This document shows, one piece after another, positions 34,385 through 46,615 of a stretch of 64,000 bases of DNA (its first letter is position 1; every line of letters begins with the position of its first letter). The stretch is taken from the NCBI GenBank assembly GCA_020466095.1, contig CM035809.1:22331442-22395441 (forward strand), read 5' to 3'. Below the pieces are notes generated by a model. The model saw only the letters and a program-made list of their open reading frames with translations, was not told the DNA's origin and made no database searches. Origin of the DNA: Chlorops oryzae. Taxonomy: Eukaryota; Arthropoda; Insecta; Diptera; Chloropidae. The position numbers were made by a program, and so were the translations under genes.

Positions 34385-35220
34385 TTGCAGTGAGAGCTGT
34401 TGCTCACGTAGGCATAGTAAGAAGGCCCATTGTGATACCACAAGATGACACGACTTGCCGCTTACAATAGAATGGGGAAGCCAATTGGACTTCCGGTTGA
34501 ACCGAACGATGTCTGTGACTCTAATTTCAGATAGCCCGGTGAGGCTGATAAGGTAGGTACCCCAATAAGGACATTTCTACTTCTTGCAAGGGCCGGGCAT
34601 TGACACATCAGGTGAAGGATAGATTCTTCCTCCTTTTCCGCGCGACAGCTTCGGCAAAAGTCATTATATGGGACACCTAGCCTTGTTGCATGTCTACCGA
34701 AAAGGCAGTGACCGGTGATTATTGATACCGTCTGGTAAATGGAGATACTGCTTAGTCCTACTAGCTCTCTAGAGCGTCTCTTATTCAAAGATGGTCAGAT
34801 TTGTCTCGTGACCTTGCAGGAGTCTTCCGCAACCCAGCTCTCGTTTGCTTAGGTTGACATACTTTTGTTTTATAATCACTGTTGCCAGTGGAATCCCGAG
34901 ATTGGAAATGGAGATATCCGTAAGCAATGTTCCCATCTTAGCAAGTTCGTCTGCCTCGCAGTTTCCTTCTATGTCCCTGTGTCCTGGTACCCAGTTAATC
35001 GATACCGTTGAATGTTCCGCTATCTCGTTAAGAGATATCCGGCATCCATAGACAAGCTTGGATGTGGATTCCACCCCATCGAAGGATTTGACGGTGAAAA
35101 TGTAAATATTTCTGCCAAATATTTCATTACACATGAGCCACCTTGGCCGCGTAGTTAATGGCCATGACCTCTGCTTGACAGGGACTGCAGCGATCAGGTA
35201 GGAGAAGGTTTAAGCTACCG
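34385..35220 (-). mobile_element. Non-LTR retrotransposon remnant (RNase H end)
   Basis: On the minus strand, 35217-35131 encodes LLPDRCSPCQAEVMAINYA, the start of an RNase H-like stretch. A frameshift leads into 35134-34781 with NWVPGHRDIEGNCEADELAK, including the conserved GH and D residues. Another frameshift leads to 34788-34462 with CRSC, HLMCQC and PAL, the CCHC-type C-terminus typical of I/Jockey/Loa-like elements. The 3' untranslated end carries GGTATCACAATGGGCC near 34440-34425. The 5' part with the reverse transcriptase is absent and the frame is broken at least twice, so it is dead. Confidence 0.82.
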
Positions 35221-36990
35221 GAATAAATATATATTTATATATATTTGAATAGAGTCCTGACTGATATGTATACATTCGCACCGCTCCGCCCTGCTCGGTA
35301 CGCATGCGGTTATTTTAAATGTTTAACTTTATCTCAAATTTTACTCCAAATGGACTAATTCTTGAAGGCAAGTTTTATGTTCTTTTCAAGTCAACGTGCC
35401 TCATGTAAACCCTTTACTTCATTGTTATGAGCCTTCCTCAATTAAAATCATTTTTATGTTGGCATCTAGTAGATACTATCTACATAAAGTTACGTGATGC
35501 TAAAAGAATCCCTTGTCAAGTCTGTAACTTTTGTTTACAATTCCAACCACATACGATTATTTGGCCCAAAATATGTACAGAATATAATCATAAACGTCAA
35601 AGGTCCTTAGAAACAGAAAAAAGCTGCCAAGTTTTGTGAAATTCTCCTGCTTCATAAACATACATACACACATCTTTGTCAATTTAAATTTTCCGTGGTA
35701 CGCATTTCCTTCGTTCTCTGTTTCTCAAAAGCCACTATAATTCATCCCTGAAGCATACTTCAGAAATGAGTGTCATGAGGGACTCTTGGAACACAAACAT
35801 ATCTTCGAATTTAAAAGGACCTTGAATTGGCAACATTCCTATGAGAGGAAACTGATGCTGAAACTTTTCCTCGAGGTGTTTTCCTTTCGCGATTATTTTG
35901 CGTACATCTATACAAATCAAAATTGAAATAATCCTTAGTATTACTTGTTGATTTTCATGGAGCAATCGTTTAATGCTTGCGGCTAAATATATCATCAAAG
36001 CGAAAAAGTTTCGCATCTTTGATGATGAGTTTTTATTTATTTTTTTTAATATTTTTTTTTTTTTTTACCATATGTAGATTAAGCTATCACTCTTGGCTAT
36101 GCCGCAAACTTGGCAACAGTCTGTTGAAAAGTGCCAATCATTTACAGCTATGCTCACATGAAGTTCCCTCAATACTTCCACGCCTTAGGGCTTAAATCTT
36201 CAGATTTAATGACGCATGACACTTGAATCCTTTCAGTGCGCAAATTACATACTAGTATCTGTGCCAATTTTATTTTTAGAACAAAATATAATGCCGAGAA
36301 GGATTAAAGGGAGTTTTCGATTTGAATACTAATGAAAGCGTTGCTCTCATGTATTTAGGCAATTATTTCAGGCAAATATACAAGAATTGAATAATCTTGC
36401 TGGATATGATCAATTGAGATGAGTTACTTTTCTTATTATCTCTTCTTCATTTGAACGAAAAGAAATCATAATTTAAGAATTCCCAACTTTAACATTTTGT
36501 TCACAATGAATTTCAAACATTTCTCGATGTTTGCTTTTCAATCAAAAATATATTTGTTTTTTTTTTATCTTTTTGTTGGGTTGCCTTTATCAAATTTACA
36601 TTTGCATTAAGTTCACTCGATTCGTATTTCCCAATGGCCATCGAGAAAAGTGCTTTGCTTTCAGTGTCCTCAATTTTATGTAAATATCATTATTATTGAC
36701 TTTATGAATTTCAAAGAACAAACTCTCAATCTTATCGCCATCGATTGGGTAAATAAAATTTTCAAATCAAAATCACTATGACGGAGTCCAGTTTCATTGT
36801 GGCCAGCAAAAAAGTTGAATTTCAATATTCCAAATGGATTTGAATTGAAATGAAAATGGTAATAAGGCACTCACAGTGAATATTTCTTAATAAGATCATA
36901 AATAAACTGACAGCTACAGTTTTAGGTGTTGCCTTTAAGGACTCAGATATCCTTGAGCTGCAAAACTTTTAAGACTTAAAGCTTTTAGAA
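35221..36990. other. AT-rich intergenic DNA
   Basis: No gene recognised. A small TATATATTTATATATAT stretch adjoins the truncated LINE at 35225-35245. Confidence 0.5.
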
Positions 36991-36993
36991 TTG

Positions 36994-37440
36994 TTTTGTT
37001 TTGTTATGTTATTTTTGGATTTGTTTTTTTATGTTTTGCTATGTTATTTTTGATTATGTTTTGTTTTTATTTTGTTATGTTTTGTTTTTTATGTTATGTT
37101 ATTTTTGGTTTTGCTGTGTTGTGTTTTGTTGTGTTTTGTTATGTTATGTTATGTTTTGTTTTGTTCTGTTTTGTTATGTTACATTTTATTTGTAATTTTT
37201 TATTTTGTTTTTTATGTTATGTTACGTTTTCTTATGTTATGTCATGATATTTTTTGTTTTGTTATGTTATGTTATGTTATGTTATGTTATGTTATGTTAT
37301 GTTATGTTATGTTATGTTATGTTATGTTTTGTTGTTTGTTATGTTATGTTATGTTATGTTATGTAATTTTTTGTTTTGTTTTATGTTATGTTATGTTTTG
37401 TTATGCTATGTTATTTTTTTTGTTTTGTTTTGTTATGTTA
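36994..37440 (+). repeat. ATGTT pentanucleotide microsatellite
   Basis: Variants of TGTTATGTTTTG throughout, with a pure core of 13 consecutive GTTAT units at about 37261-37326. The frames that cross it are simply translations of the repeat. The tract resumes at 38104-38150 after the inserted element. Confidence 0.95.
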
Positions 37441-38106
37441 TTATACCAAGCGTAAGCGGGGTATATTAGTTTTGTGCAAATCTTGTAACAGCCCGAACTA
37501 AGCTCCGGAGATATCGACAAATATATATAGAAATGATCAGGATCTAAAACTGAATCGATTTAGACATGTCCGTCTGTCCGTCTGACCGTCTGACCTTCTG
37601 TCCGTCTGTCCGTCCGTCCTTGGTCGGATCTCCTTCGAAACGGCTGAACCAATGAAGTCGAAATTTGGCACACAGGTACTTATATCGGGATCCGAGTATG
37701 ATCCTAAGTAAAAATGGGAGACATCTGCCCACTGCCACGCCCACAAATGGATTTATGGTGTTTTCAGTAAAATGCTTGTAACTTGCGAACCACTCAACAC
37801 ATTCCATTGATATTTGGTGTACTGGTAAACTACAAAAAAGGGACATATCCTGGAAAAAAATAGACGCCGTCCTCATCGAGCCACGCCCACAAATAAAGGC
37901 TTATCGTAGCTTGTGAAGTAAAAGGCGTAGAAGGTTCAAATTCGCAACATCGGTTCACCAAGGCGAATGAAAGGTGTGGGAAAAAATTTATGTGGCCCGC
38001 TCACTGCCACGCCCACAAATAGAGAGGCAAAACATAGTGCGCCAATAATGTCGGGACGCTGGGTATTTCAATGTCGGGCTTGACCGACTTTAGTTTTCTT
38101 ACTTGT
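37441..38106 (+). mobile_element. mini-me/DINE-1-like element with (GTCY)n
   Basis: Starts TATACCAAGCG and carries CGGGGTATAT, then AATCGATTTAGACATGTCCG leading into a (GTCY)n tract (37567-37620), then CCACTGCCACGCCCAC-type boxes, and ends near CTTTAGTTTTCTTACTTG. The order (short TA-containing end, core, GTCY proto-microsatellite) matches mini-me/DINE-1 elements described in dipterans, which are Helitron-related and non-autonomous. Both sides are TGTTTTGTTATG microsatellite, so it sits inside that repeat. There is no coding sequence. The family name is inference from structure. Confidence 0.6.
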
Positions 38107-38150
38107 TTTTTGTTTTGTTTTGTTTTGTTATGTTTTGTTTTTTATGTTAT
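38104..38150 (+). repeat. ATGTT microsatellite, right remnant
   Basis: TTTTGTTTTGTTTTGTTATG-type repeat continuing the tract interrupted at 37441. Confidence 0.85.
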
Positions 38151-40779
38151 CTCTGCTCAAAGATAAAAATTCTTGAAACGCATTTTTTACAATACCGCGA
38201 ACATTAAATTCCCATTTATCGTTAATCCGTAACTTCTCCCCGAAACATCTTTTCACTTATAAGAGCATTTTCCATTGCGTCTTTGTCACTTAAACTTTTG
38301 TTGCAACTTTTCTTATGCAGCTACTTAAGCTCTTAAGACAGGATTAACTTTCACAGCTGCTGCTTTCACTCTCTCTCTATCCGCAACAACCACTGTCAAC
38401 ACTATAAAACGTTTCCGTCACATAGCTTCCTGCTGTTGTAATCTACTCCAGGCACACATAAGAATATTTTGATGCTTCATATTATGACTTGCGTCATATC
38501 CGTGGTAAATATGTGGGTAGCCAGATTTATTACGAGAGCGTGGAAGCAGACTTAATTGAGCTTAATCGAATTTAACTGCGCAGTCAAAAATTTCGTCTTG
38601 TTGCCTTGAGAACGTGTGAGTACTTTGTATTTAAAAATGGTTTGATGTAAAAAAAAATGGCGCATTTTACCACAACTTTACTTGGGTTATTTTTTCATGT
38701 GGAACACATAGAAAAGCAAAAGAAACTTAAGGGACTACGGCGACTGAAATTCATTTATTTTCATATTCTCACTTGTGCTGGTATATTTATACATACACAT
38801 GATACACATCACATGAAAATTATCGTTTAATACATTTTTTATTACCTTTGCAGGAGTGGATTGCAATGAATGTTCAAAGCCGCTAGCAAGGATTTTGGAT
38901 ATTGGACTGTGTATCTTAAGAGAGACCTCAATCTTCAGCGAAATTTAAAATAAGGAATTAAAGTCTTGCTGCATAAGCATGCAATCTTCTAGAACTTTGT
39001 CTGAGGGAGATTAAATGCGTTAATATTTATCTGCAGAGCCATGATTAAGGTACACATAGAAATGCAGGTGGATCTACTGATATCCCAGAGTAAAGCTGTG
39101 ATTTATCTAAGAGTTTTACTGAAGGATATCCCTCGCAATATTTGGTAAGCTTAATACCGAAATACCGAAAAAAAAGTATTTATTAATTAAATTACAGTCC
39201 GAACATGCCCAGGGAGTTCTCAGCGTACGAATTTGGTCTCTTCGGGGGTAAGGAGATTTATCCCATTTGGTTATTTCTATGCAACAATTGCCCAATTTGT
39301 TTATTTCAAAAACTACCTTACGTAATTAATGGACAGCCTCTTACCAATAACCTCAGCCCCAGCGAGACCCTGCAAGGAGGCCTCCCAACGACCAGGCCTG
39401 ATCGAAATGTTTATAAACGCCACTGCCAGTTTGATTCGCTACCCAATCTTCAGTACTGTTATACTTATGGCTAGGGTCCGCGGGCTTGCCAAGCCCGTAA
39501 CCATTTGAGGACGGTCCCCTCGCGGGAAGAAATCGGATATAGAGGAAATACAGACCTGGGAGATCTTTTATTCGTATCCCTTAGAGAATTGTGATCATGT
39601 CTAAATACGTACGACATAAAATAATGAAAGCTCGAAAATAAGAAAGTAGTGAAGTAACAGCACGGTGGAAATTTTCAATTATTAATTGATAGAAAAAACC
39701 CGCACGTATTTCAATTAACCTCCCTTTGGGAACACAAAAACAAAAACGTTATCACTTCTGTATAATCTATCAACCCGTGTAATTGTGTGATTACTCAAAA
39801 GCCATATTCTTAAAATTGACAATCATATTGCGCCAATCAAGCCTATTGTAATCATAACAATGGCCGTGCAGAATACGAAATTAGGTTAAAATCAATTGCC
39901 ATATACACTCTTAATTATGTACCAACATTAAATTATTTTCAATTAATTTTTTTTAAAGGTTTTAATATGACAATATTCGGGGCACGTTTAAAATCTAAAC
40001 CATACCACATACAATTGACCACTTAAATACATATATTCAGTAAAATGAGACTTTCAAATTCACCTCGCATGATGCAAAATTAATTCCGATGAAGCTTGGG
40101 AGTTTTTTGACTCATTTTCTTAATTTTGATTTTAAGCAAATTTAAAGTAAAAATTATCTAATTAATTGGCAATCGATTATTATAAGTTGAGAGCCAAATA
40201 TACATATAAATGAATCACTATGAATTATTATTTAAACCCAAAAGAAATTAATAATATCATATCTGAGGGCACATCTGCCACGAATGCGACTTCCACACCC
40301 TCTACTGCTTTTACAACTATTCTTTCTGCTTATTTTAAATGTCTATTTTAATTATTGTGGAAATGTGAAAATTTCTGTTTTAAATTAGATCTGCCAATAA
40401 TTATAATTTTTTGGTAAACAATCAATTTTAATTATCTTCCAGAAAAGCGTTGACACTAAAATAATTTACACATACAAAGCTTTTAAAACTCGTTTAGAAC
40501 TTAATAAAACAAAAATAAATTAATATCCATACATGAATATTCTGAAGAATTAATGTTGTGATTTTGAATGGGTTAAACATCCTTCGGGTGTCATTGAGGG
40601 AAATAATTTGGAGCAAACTTGAAGCCTTAAGGTCCAATTTTAAGTAAAAATGAATGTAAGAAACTACTCAGTAAGCACTTGCATTCTCCAATGGGTCTTC
40701 CACGAGCCCTAATACGAAGTGTCGATAGCATATGAGCCAAATTACAGGATCGGCATTTCCATTGTTTGAGAGTCAAAAA
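38151..40779. other. AT-rich intergenic DNA, one odd GC-richer patch
   Basis: No gene can be supported. The patch 39199-39540 is richer in G+C. It follows an acceptor-like TTAAATTACAG and has an 89-codon frame at 39205-39474 (MPREFSAYEFGLFGG at its start) with no family I recognise. Just after the stop there is a small hairpin (GGGCTTGCCAAGCCC). It could be a decayed element or an exon. Confidence 0.4.
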
Positions 40780-43575
40780 TTGGAACGAAATTTTTTTATT
40801 TGGTTCAAATATTACTGACTCATAAACCTCTGAGAACTTCAATGGAAAGTATGCTTCTGTTTGAGTCTCAAGCACACTTTGCAATGAAAAAATTATAAAT
40901 TTTTTTAATAGGTAAGGAAAATAGCAAAGGTGCTTCAAAAAGATGGAAAACATAGGGTTTTCCAGGAATTTTCTCCACAGGATTTTTCTTTAGGACCTAA
41001 GAAACCATAAAGGACAAAAAAAATTTCAAAAACCCTCTAGGAAACGTCATTTTGACACAGTTAAACCCGATAAATGTACTTAATTCAAAAAAATATAACG
41101 GCTTTATTTTCCCGCCAAAATAAAAATTTAAAAAAATCTTCAAAAAATTACAAAAAAACCAAAATTTTCAAAACCCCAAAGTTCCCAGTAGTTTCCGAGA
41201 TATAACGACTTGAAATTTTGGATTCCACCTTCTGTTTTTCCTGTTCGCCTGGTGAATCAGACGAATTTTTGCACTGAAAACCAAATTTCTCGGGCATCAT
41301 TTTTTCTGGAAGGCTAGAAATTTTTTTCGAGAACTTCGTTGGTAAGTATGTTTTCTTTTGAGCGTCCAGCACACTTTGCAATGAAAAAATTTTAAATATT
41401 TTCATGGGTAAGGAAAATAGCAAAGGTGCTTCAAAAAGATGGAAAACATAGGGTTTTCCAGGAATTTTCTCCACAGGAATTTTCTTTAGGACCTAAGGAA
41501 CCATAAAGAAAAAAAAAATTTTGAAAATCCCTCTAGGAAATGTCATTTTGACACAGTTAAACCCGATAAATGTACTTAATTCAAAAAAATATAACGGCTT
41601 TATTTTCCCGCCAAAATAAAAATTCCAAAAAATCTTCAAAAAATTACGAAAAAACCAAAATTTTCAAAACCCCAAAATTCCCAGTAGTTTCCGAGATATA
41701 ACGACTTGAAATTTTGGATTCCACCTTCTGTTTTTCCTGTTCGCCTGGTGAATCAGACGAATTTTTTGGAATTGAGCTCCGCATTTCTTGGGCATATGAT
41801 TTTCTCGATAACTAAAGTCTTTTTCGAAACTTCGGCGGTAAGTATGCATTCTTTTGAGTCTCCATCACACTTTGCAATTAATAAAATTTTCATATTTCCA
41901 CGGGTAGGGAAAATGCAAAAAGTGCTTCAAATAGGGGGAAAGCGTGGAATTTCCAGAAATTTTCTCCATGGGAATTTTCTTTAGGATCTGAGGGACCATT
42001 TAGAAAAAAAAAATTTTCAAAAACCCTGTAGGAAATGTCATTTTTGAGACAGTTAAACCCGAAATCAAAATTTTATTCAAAAAATATTACGGCTTTATTT
42101 TCCCGCCAGAATGAAAATTCCAAAAAAACTTCAAAAAAATTACAAAAAAACCAAAATTTTTCAAAACCCCAAATTCCCAGTAGTTTCCGAGATATAAGCA
42201 TTTGAAATTTTGGCATCCACCTTCTGTTTTTCCTGTTCGCCTGGTGAACCAGACGAATTTTTTGGAATTGAGCTCCGCATTTCTTGGGCATATGATTTTC
42301 TCGATAACTAAAGTCTTTTTCGAAACTTCGGCGGTAAGTATGCATTCTTTTGAGTCTCCTCACACTTTGCAATGAATAAAATTTTCATATTTCCACGGGT
42401 AGGGAAAATGCAAAAAGTGCTTTAAATAGGGGGAAAGCGTGGAATTTCCAGGAATTTTCTCCATGGGAATTTTCTTTAGGATCTGAGGAACCATTTAGAA
42501 AAAAAAATTTTCAAAAACCCTGTAGGAAATGTCATTTTGAGACAGTTAAACCCGAAATCAAAATTTTATTCAAAAAAATATAACGGCTTTATTTTCCCGC
42601 CAAAATGAAAATTCCAAAAAAACTTCAAAAAATTACAAAAAAACCAAAATTTTCAAAACCCCAAAATTCCCAGTAGTTTCCGAGATATAAGCATTTGAAA
42701 TTTTGGCATCCACCTTCTGTTTTTCCTGTTCGCCTGGTGAACCAGACGAATTTTTTGGAATTGAGCTCCGCATTTCTTGGGCATATGATTTTCTCGATAA
42801 CTAAAGTCTTTTTCGAAACTTCGGCGGTAAGTATGCATTCTTTTGAGTCTCCATCACACTTTGCAATGAATAAAATTTTCATATTTCCACGGGTAGGGAA
42901 AATGCAAAAAGTGCTTCAAATAGGGGGAAAGCGTGGAATTTTCCAGGAATTTTCTCCATGGGAATTTTCTTTAGGATCTGAGGAACCATTTAGAAAAAAA
43001 AAAATTTTCAAAAACCCTGTAGGAAATGTCATTTTGAGACAGTTAAACCCGAAATCAAAATTTTATTCAAAAAAATATAACGGCTTTATTTTCCCGCCAA
43101 AATGAAAATTCCAAAAAAAACTTCAAAAAATTACAAAAAAACCAAAATTTTCAAAACCCCAAAATTCCCAGTAGTTTCCGAGATATAAGCATTTGAAATT
43201 TTGGCATCCACCTTCTGTTTTTCCTGTTCGCCTGGTGAACCAGACGAATTTTTGGAATTGAGCTCCGCATTTCTTGGGCATATGATTTTCTCGATAACTA
43301 AAGTCTTTTTCGAAACTTCGGCGAAAGTATGCATTCTTTTGAGTCTCCATCACACTTTGCAATGAATAAAATTTTCATATTTCCACGGGTAGGGAAAATG
43401 CAAAAAGTGCTTCAAATAGGGGGAAAGCGTGGAATTTTCAGGAATTTTCTCCATGGGAATTTTCTTTAGGATCTGAGGAACCATTTAGAAAAAAAAAATT
43501 TTCAAAAAACCCTGTAGGAAATGTCATTTTGGGACAGTTAAACCCGAAATCAAAAATTTTATTCAAAAAAATTTA
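40780..43575 (-). repeat. 495-bp satellite, block 1 (variant A, minus)
   Basis: About 5.6 tandem units in minus orientation. The outermost piece (40780-41000) is strongly diverged. The next unit (about 41000-41480) is an edge variant with CCTATGTTTTCC and AAAGAAAACATACTTACC (read in unit orientation). Further units are variant A, marked by GATGGAGACTCAAAAG and ACCGCCGAAG. Adjacent units are nearly identical with a spacing of 493-496 bp. Each unit contains the conserved core TCTCGGAAACTACTGGG and GGCGGGAAAATAAAGCCG. Reading frames inside are by-products of the repeat. Confidence 0.93.
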
Positions 43576-43589
43576 ACGCAATTTTAGTG

Positions 43590-46500
43590 TTTTGAAAATT
43601 TTGTTTTTTTTTGAAATTTTTGAAGTTTTTTTGGAATTTGCATTTTGGCGGGAAAATAAAGCCGTTAAATTTTTTTGAATTTAAATTTTGACTTCGGGTT
43701 TAACTGTCTCAAAATGACATTCCTACAGGGTTTTTGAAAATTTTTTTTTTCATAAATGGTTCCTCAGATCCTAAAGAAAATTCCCATGGAGAAAATTCTG
43801 GAAAATTCCACGCTTTCCCTATTTGAAGCACTTTTTGCATTTTCCCTACCGTGGAATATGAAAAATTTTATTCATGCAAAAGTGTGATGGAGACTCTCAA
43901 AAGAATGCATACTTACCGCCGAAGTTTCGAAAAAAGACTTTAGTTATCGGAAAATCATATGCCCAAGAATGCGGAGCTCAATTCCAAAAAATTCGTTGGA
44001 TCACCAGGCGAACAGGGAAAAACAGAAGGTGGATGCCAAAATTTCAAATGCTATATCTCGGAAACTACTGGGAATTTTGGGGTTTTGAAAATTTTGGTTT
44101 TTTTGTAATTTTTTGAAGTTTTTTTGGAATTTCATTTTTGGCGGAGGAAAATAAAGCCGTTATATTTTTTGAATAAAATTTTGATTTCGGGTTTAACTGT
44201 CTCAAAATGACATTCCTACAGGGTTTTTGAAAAATTTTTTTTTTCTAATGGTTCCTCAGATCCTAAAGAAAATTCCCATGGAGAAAATACCTGGAAAATT
44301 CCACGCTTTTCCCCCTATTTGAAGCACTTTTTGCATTTTCCCTACCCGTGGAAAATATGAAAATTTTATTCATTGCAAAGTGTGATGGAGACTAAAAAAG
44401 AATGCATAACTTACCGCCGAAGTTTCGAAAAGACTTTAGTTATCGAGAAAATCATATGCCAAGAAATGCGGAGCTCAATTCCAAAAAATTCGTCTGGTTC
44501 ACCAGGCGAACAGGAAAAAACAGAAGGTGGATGCCAAAATTTCAAATGCTTATATCTCGGAAACTACTGGGAATTTGGGGTTTTGAAAATATTGGTTTTT
44601 TTTGTAATTTTTTTGAAGTTTTTTTGGAATTTTCATTTTGGCGGGAAATTAAGCCGTTATATTTTTTTGAATAAAATTTTGATTTTCGGTGTTTAACTGT
44701 CTCAAAATGACATTTCCTACAGGGTTTTTGAAAATTTTTTTTTTCTAAATGGTTCCTCAGATCCTAAAGAAAATTCCCATGGAGAAAATTCCTGGAAAAT
44801 TCCACGCTTTCCCCCTATTTGAAGCACTTTTTGCATTTTCCCTACCCGTGGAAATATGAAAATTTTATTCATTGCAAAGTGTGATGGAGACTCAAAAGAA
44901 TGCATACTTACCGCCGAAGTTTCGAAAAAGACTTTAGTTATCGAGAAAATCATATGCCCAAGAAATGCGGAGCTCAATTCCAAAAAATTCGTCTGGTTCA
45001 CCAGGCGAACAGGAAAAACAGAAGGTGGATGCCAAAATTTCAAATGCTTATATCTCGGAAACTACTGGGAATTTTGGGGTTTTGAAAATTTTGGTTTTTT
45101 TTGTAATTTTTTGAAGTTTTTTTGGAATTTTCATTTTGGCGGGAAAATAAAGCCGTTAAATTTTTTTGAATAAAATTTTGATTTCGGGTTTAACTGTCTC
45201 AAAATGACATTTCCTACAGGGTTTTTGAAAATTTTTTTTTTCTTAATGGTTCCTCAGATCCTAAAGAAAATTCCCATGGAGAAAATTCCTGGAAAATTCC
45301 ACGCTTTCCCCCTATTTGAAGCACTTTTTGCATTTTCCCTACCCGTGGAAATATGAAAATTTTATTCATTGCAAAGTGTGATGGAGACTCAAAAGAATGC
45401 ATACTTACCGCCGAAGTTTCGAAAATGACTTTAGTTATCGAGAAAATCATATGCCCAAGAAATGCGGAGCTCAATTCCAAAAAATTCGTCTGGTTCACCA
45501 GGCGAACAGGAAAAACAGAAGGTGGATGCCAAAATTTCAAATGCTTATATCTCGGAAACTACTGGGAATTTTCGGGTTTTGAAAATTTTGGTTTTTTTGT
45601 AATTTTTTGAAGTTTTTTTGGAATTTTCATTTTGGCGGGAAAATAAAGCCGTTATATTTTTTTGAATAAAATTTTGATTTCGGGTTTAACTGTCTCAAAA
45701 TGACATTTCCTACAGGGTTTTTTGAAAATTTTTTTTTCTAAATGGTTCCTCAGATCCTAAAGAAAATTCCCATGGAGAAAATTCCTGGAAAATTCCACGC
45801 TTTCCCCTATTTGAAGTACTTTTTGCATTTTCCCTACCCGTGGAAATATGAAAATTTTATTCATTGCAAAGTGTGATGGAGACTCAAAAGAATGCATACT
45901 TACCGCCGAAGTTTCGAAAAAGACTTTAGTTATCGAGAAAATCATATGCCCAAGAAATGCGGAGCTCAATTCCAAAAAATTCGTCTGGTTCACCAGGCGA
46001 ACAGGAAAAACAGAAGGTGGATGCCAAAATTTCAAATGCTTATATCTCGGAAACTACTGGGAATTTTGGGGTTTTGAAAATTTTGGTTTTTTTGTTCTTT
46101 TTTTTAAGTTTTTTTGGAATTTTCATTTTGGCGGGAAAATAAAGCCGTTAAATTTTTTTGAATAAAATTTTGATTTCGGGTTTAACTGTCTCAAAATGAC
46201 ATTTCCTACAGGGTTTTTGAAAAATTTTTTTTTTCTAAATGGTTCCTCAGATCCTAAAGAAAATTCCCATGGAGAAAATTCCTGGAAAATTCCACGCTTT
46301 CCCCCTATTTGAAGCACTTTTTGCATTTTCCCTACCCGTGGAAATATGAAAATTTTATTCATTGCAAAGTGTGATGGAGACTCAAAAGAATGCATACTTA
46401 CCGCCGAAGTTTCGAAAAAGACTTTAGTTATCGAGAAAATCATATGCCAAGAAATGCGGAGCTCAATTCCAAAAAATTCGTCTGGTTCACCAGGCGAACA

Positions 46501-46615
46501 GGAAAAACAGAAGGTGGATGCCAAAATTTCAAATGCTTATATCTCGGAAACTACTGGGAATTTTGGGGTTTTGAAAATTTTGGTTTTTTTGTAATTTTTT
46601 GAAAATTTTTTGGGA
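43590..46615 (+). repeat. 495-bp satellite, block 2 (variant A, plus)
   Basis: About six variant A units (GGAGACTCAAAAG, ACCGCCGAAG) with a spacing of 495-498 bp, head-to-head with block 1 around a junction near 43.58 kb. The first two units nearest the junction have many single-base deletions and small changes. The last unit dissolves into degenerate sequence at about 46.6 kb. Confidence 0.93.

Noticed and set aside
36994..37455. Cys/Tyr/Phe-rich proteins (CYVMLCYVML-type)
   Set aside because: These are translations of the ATGTT microsatellite.
37441..38106. LTR retrotransposon in the microsatellite
   Set aside because: There are no terminal direct repeats and no coding sequence; the GTCY tract fits a mini-me-like element better.
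39205..39474. 89-codon frame in a GC-richer patch
   Set aside because: No recognised family and only one weak acceptor-like site; described as an odd patch rather than a gene.
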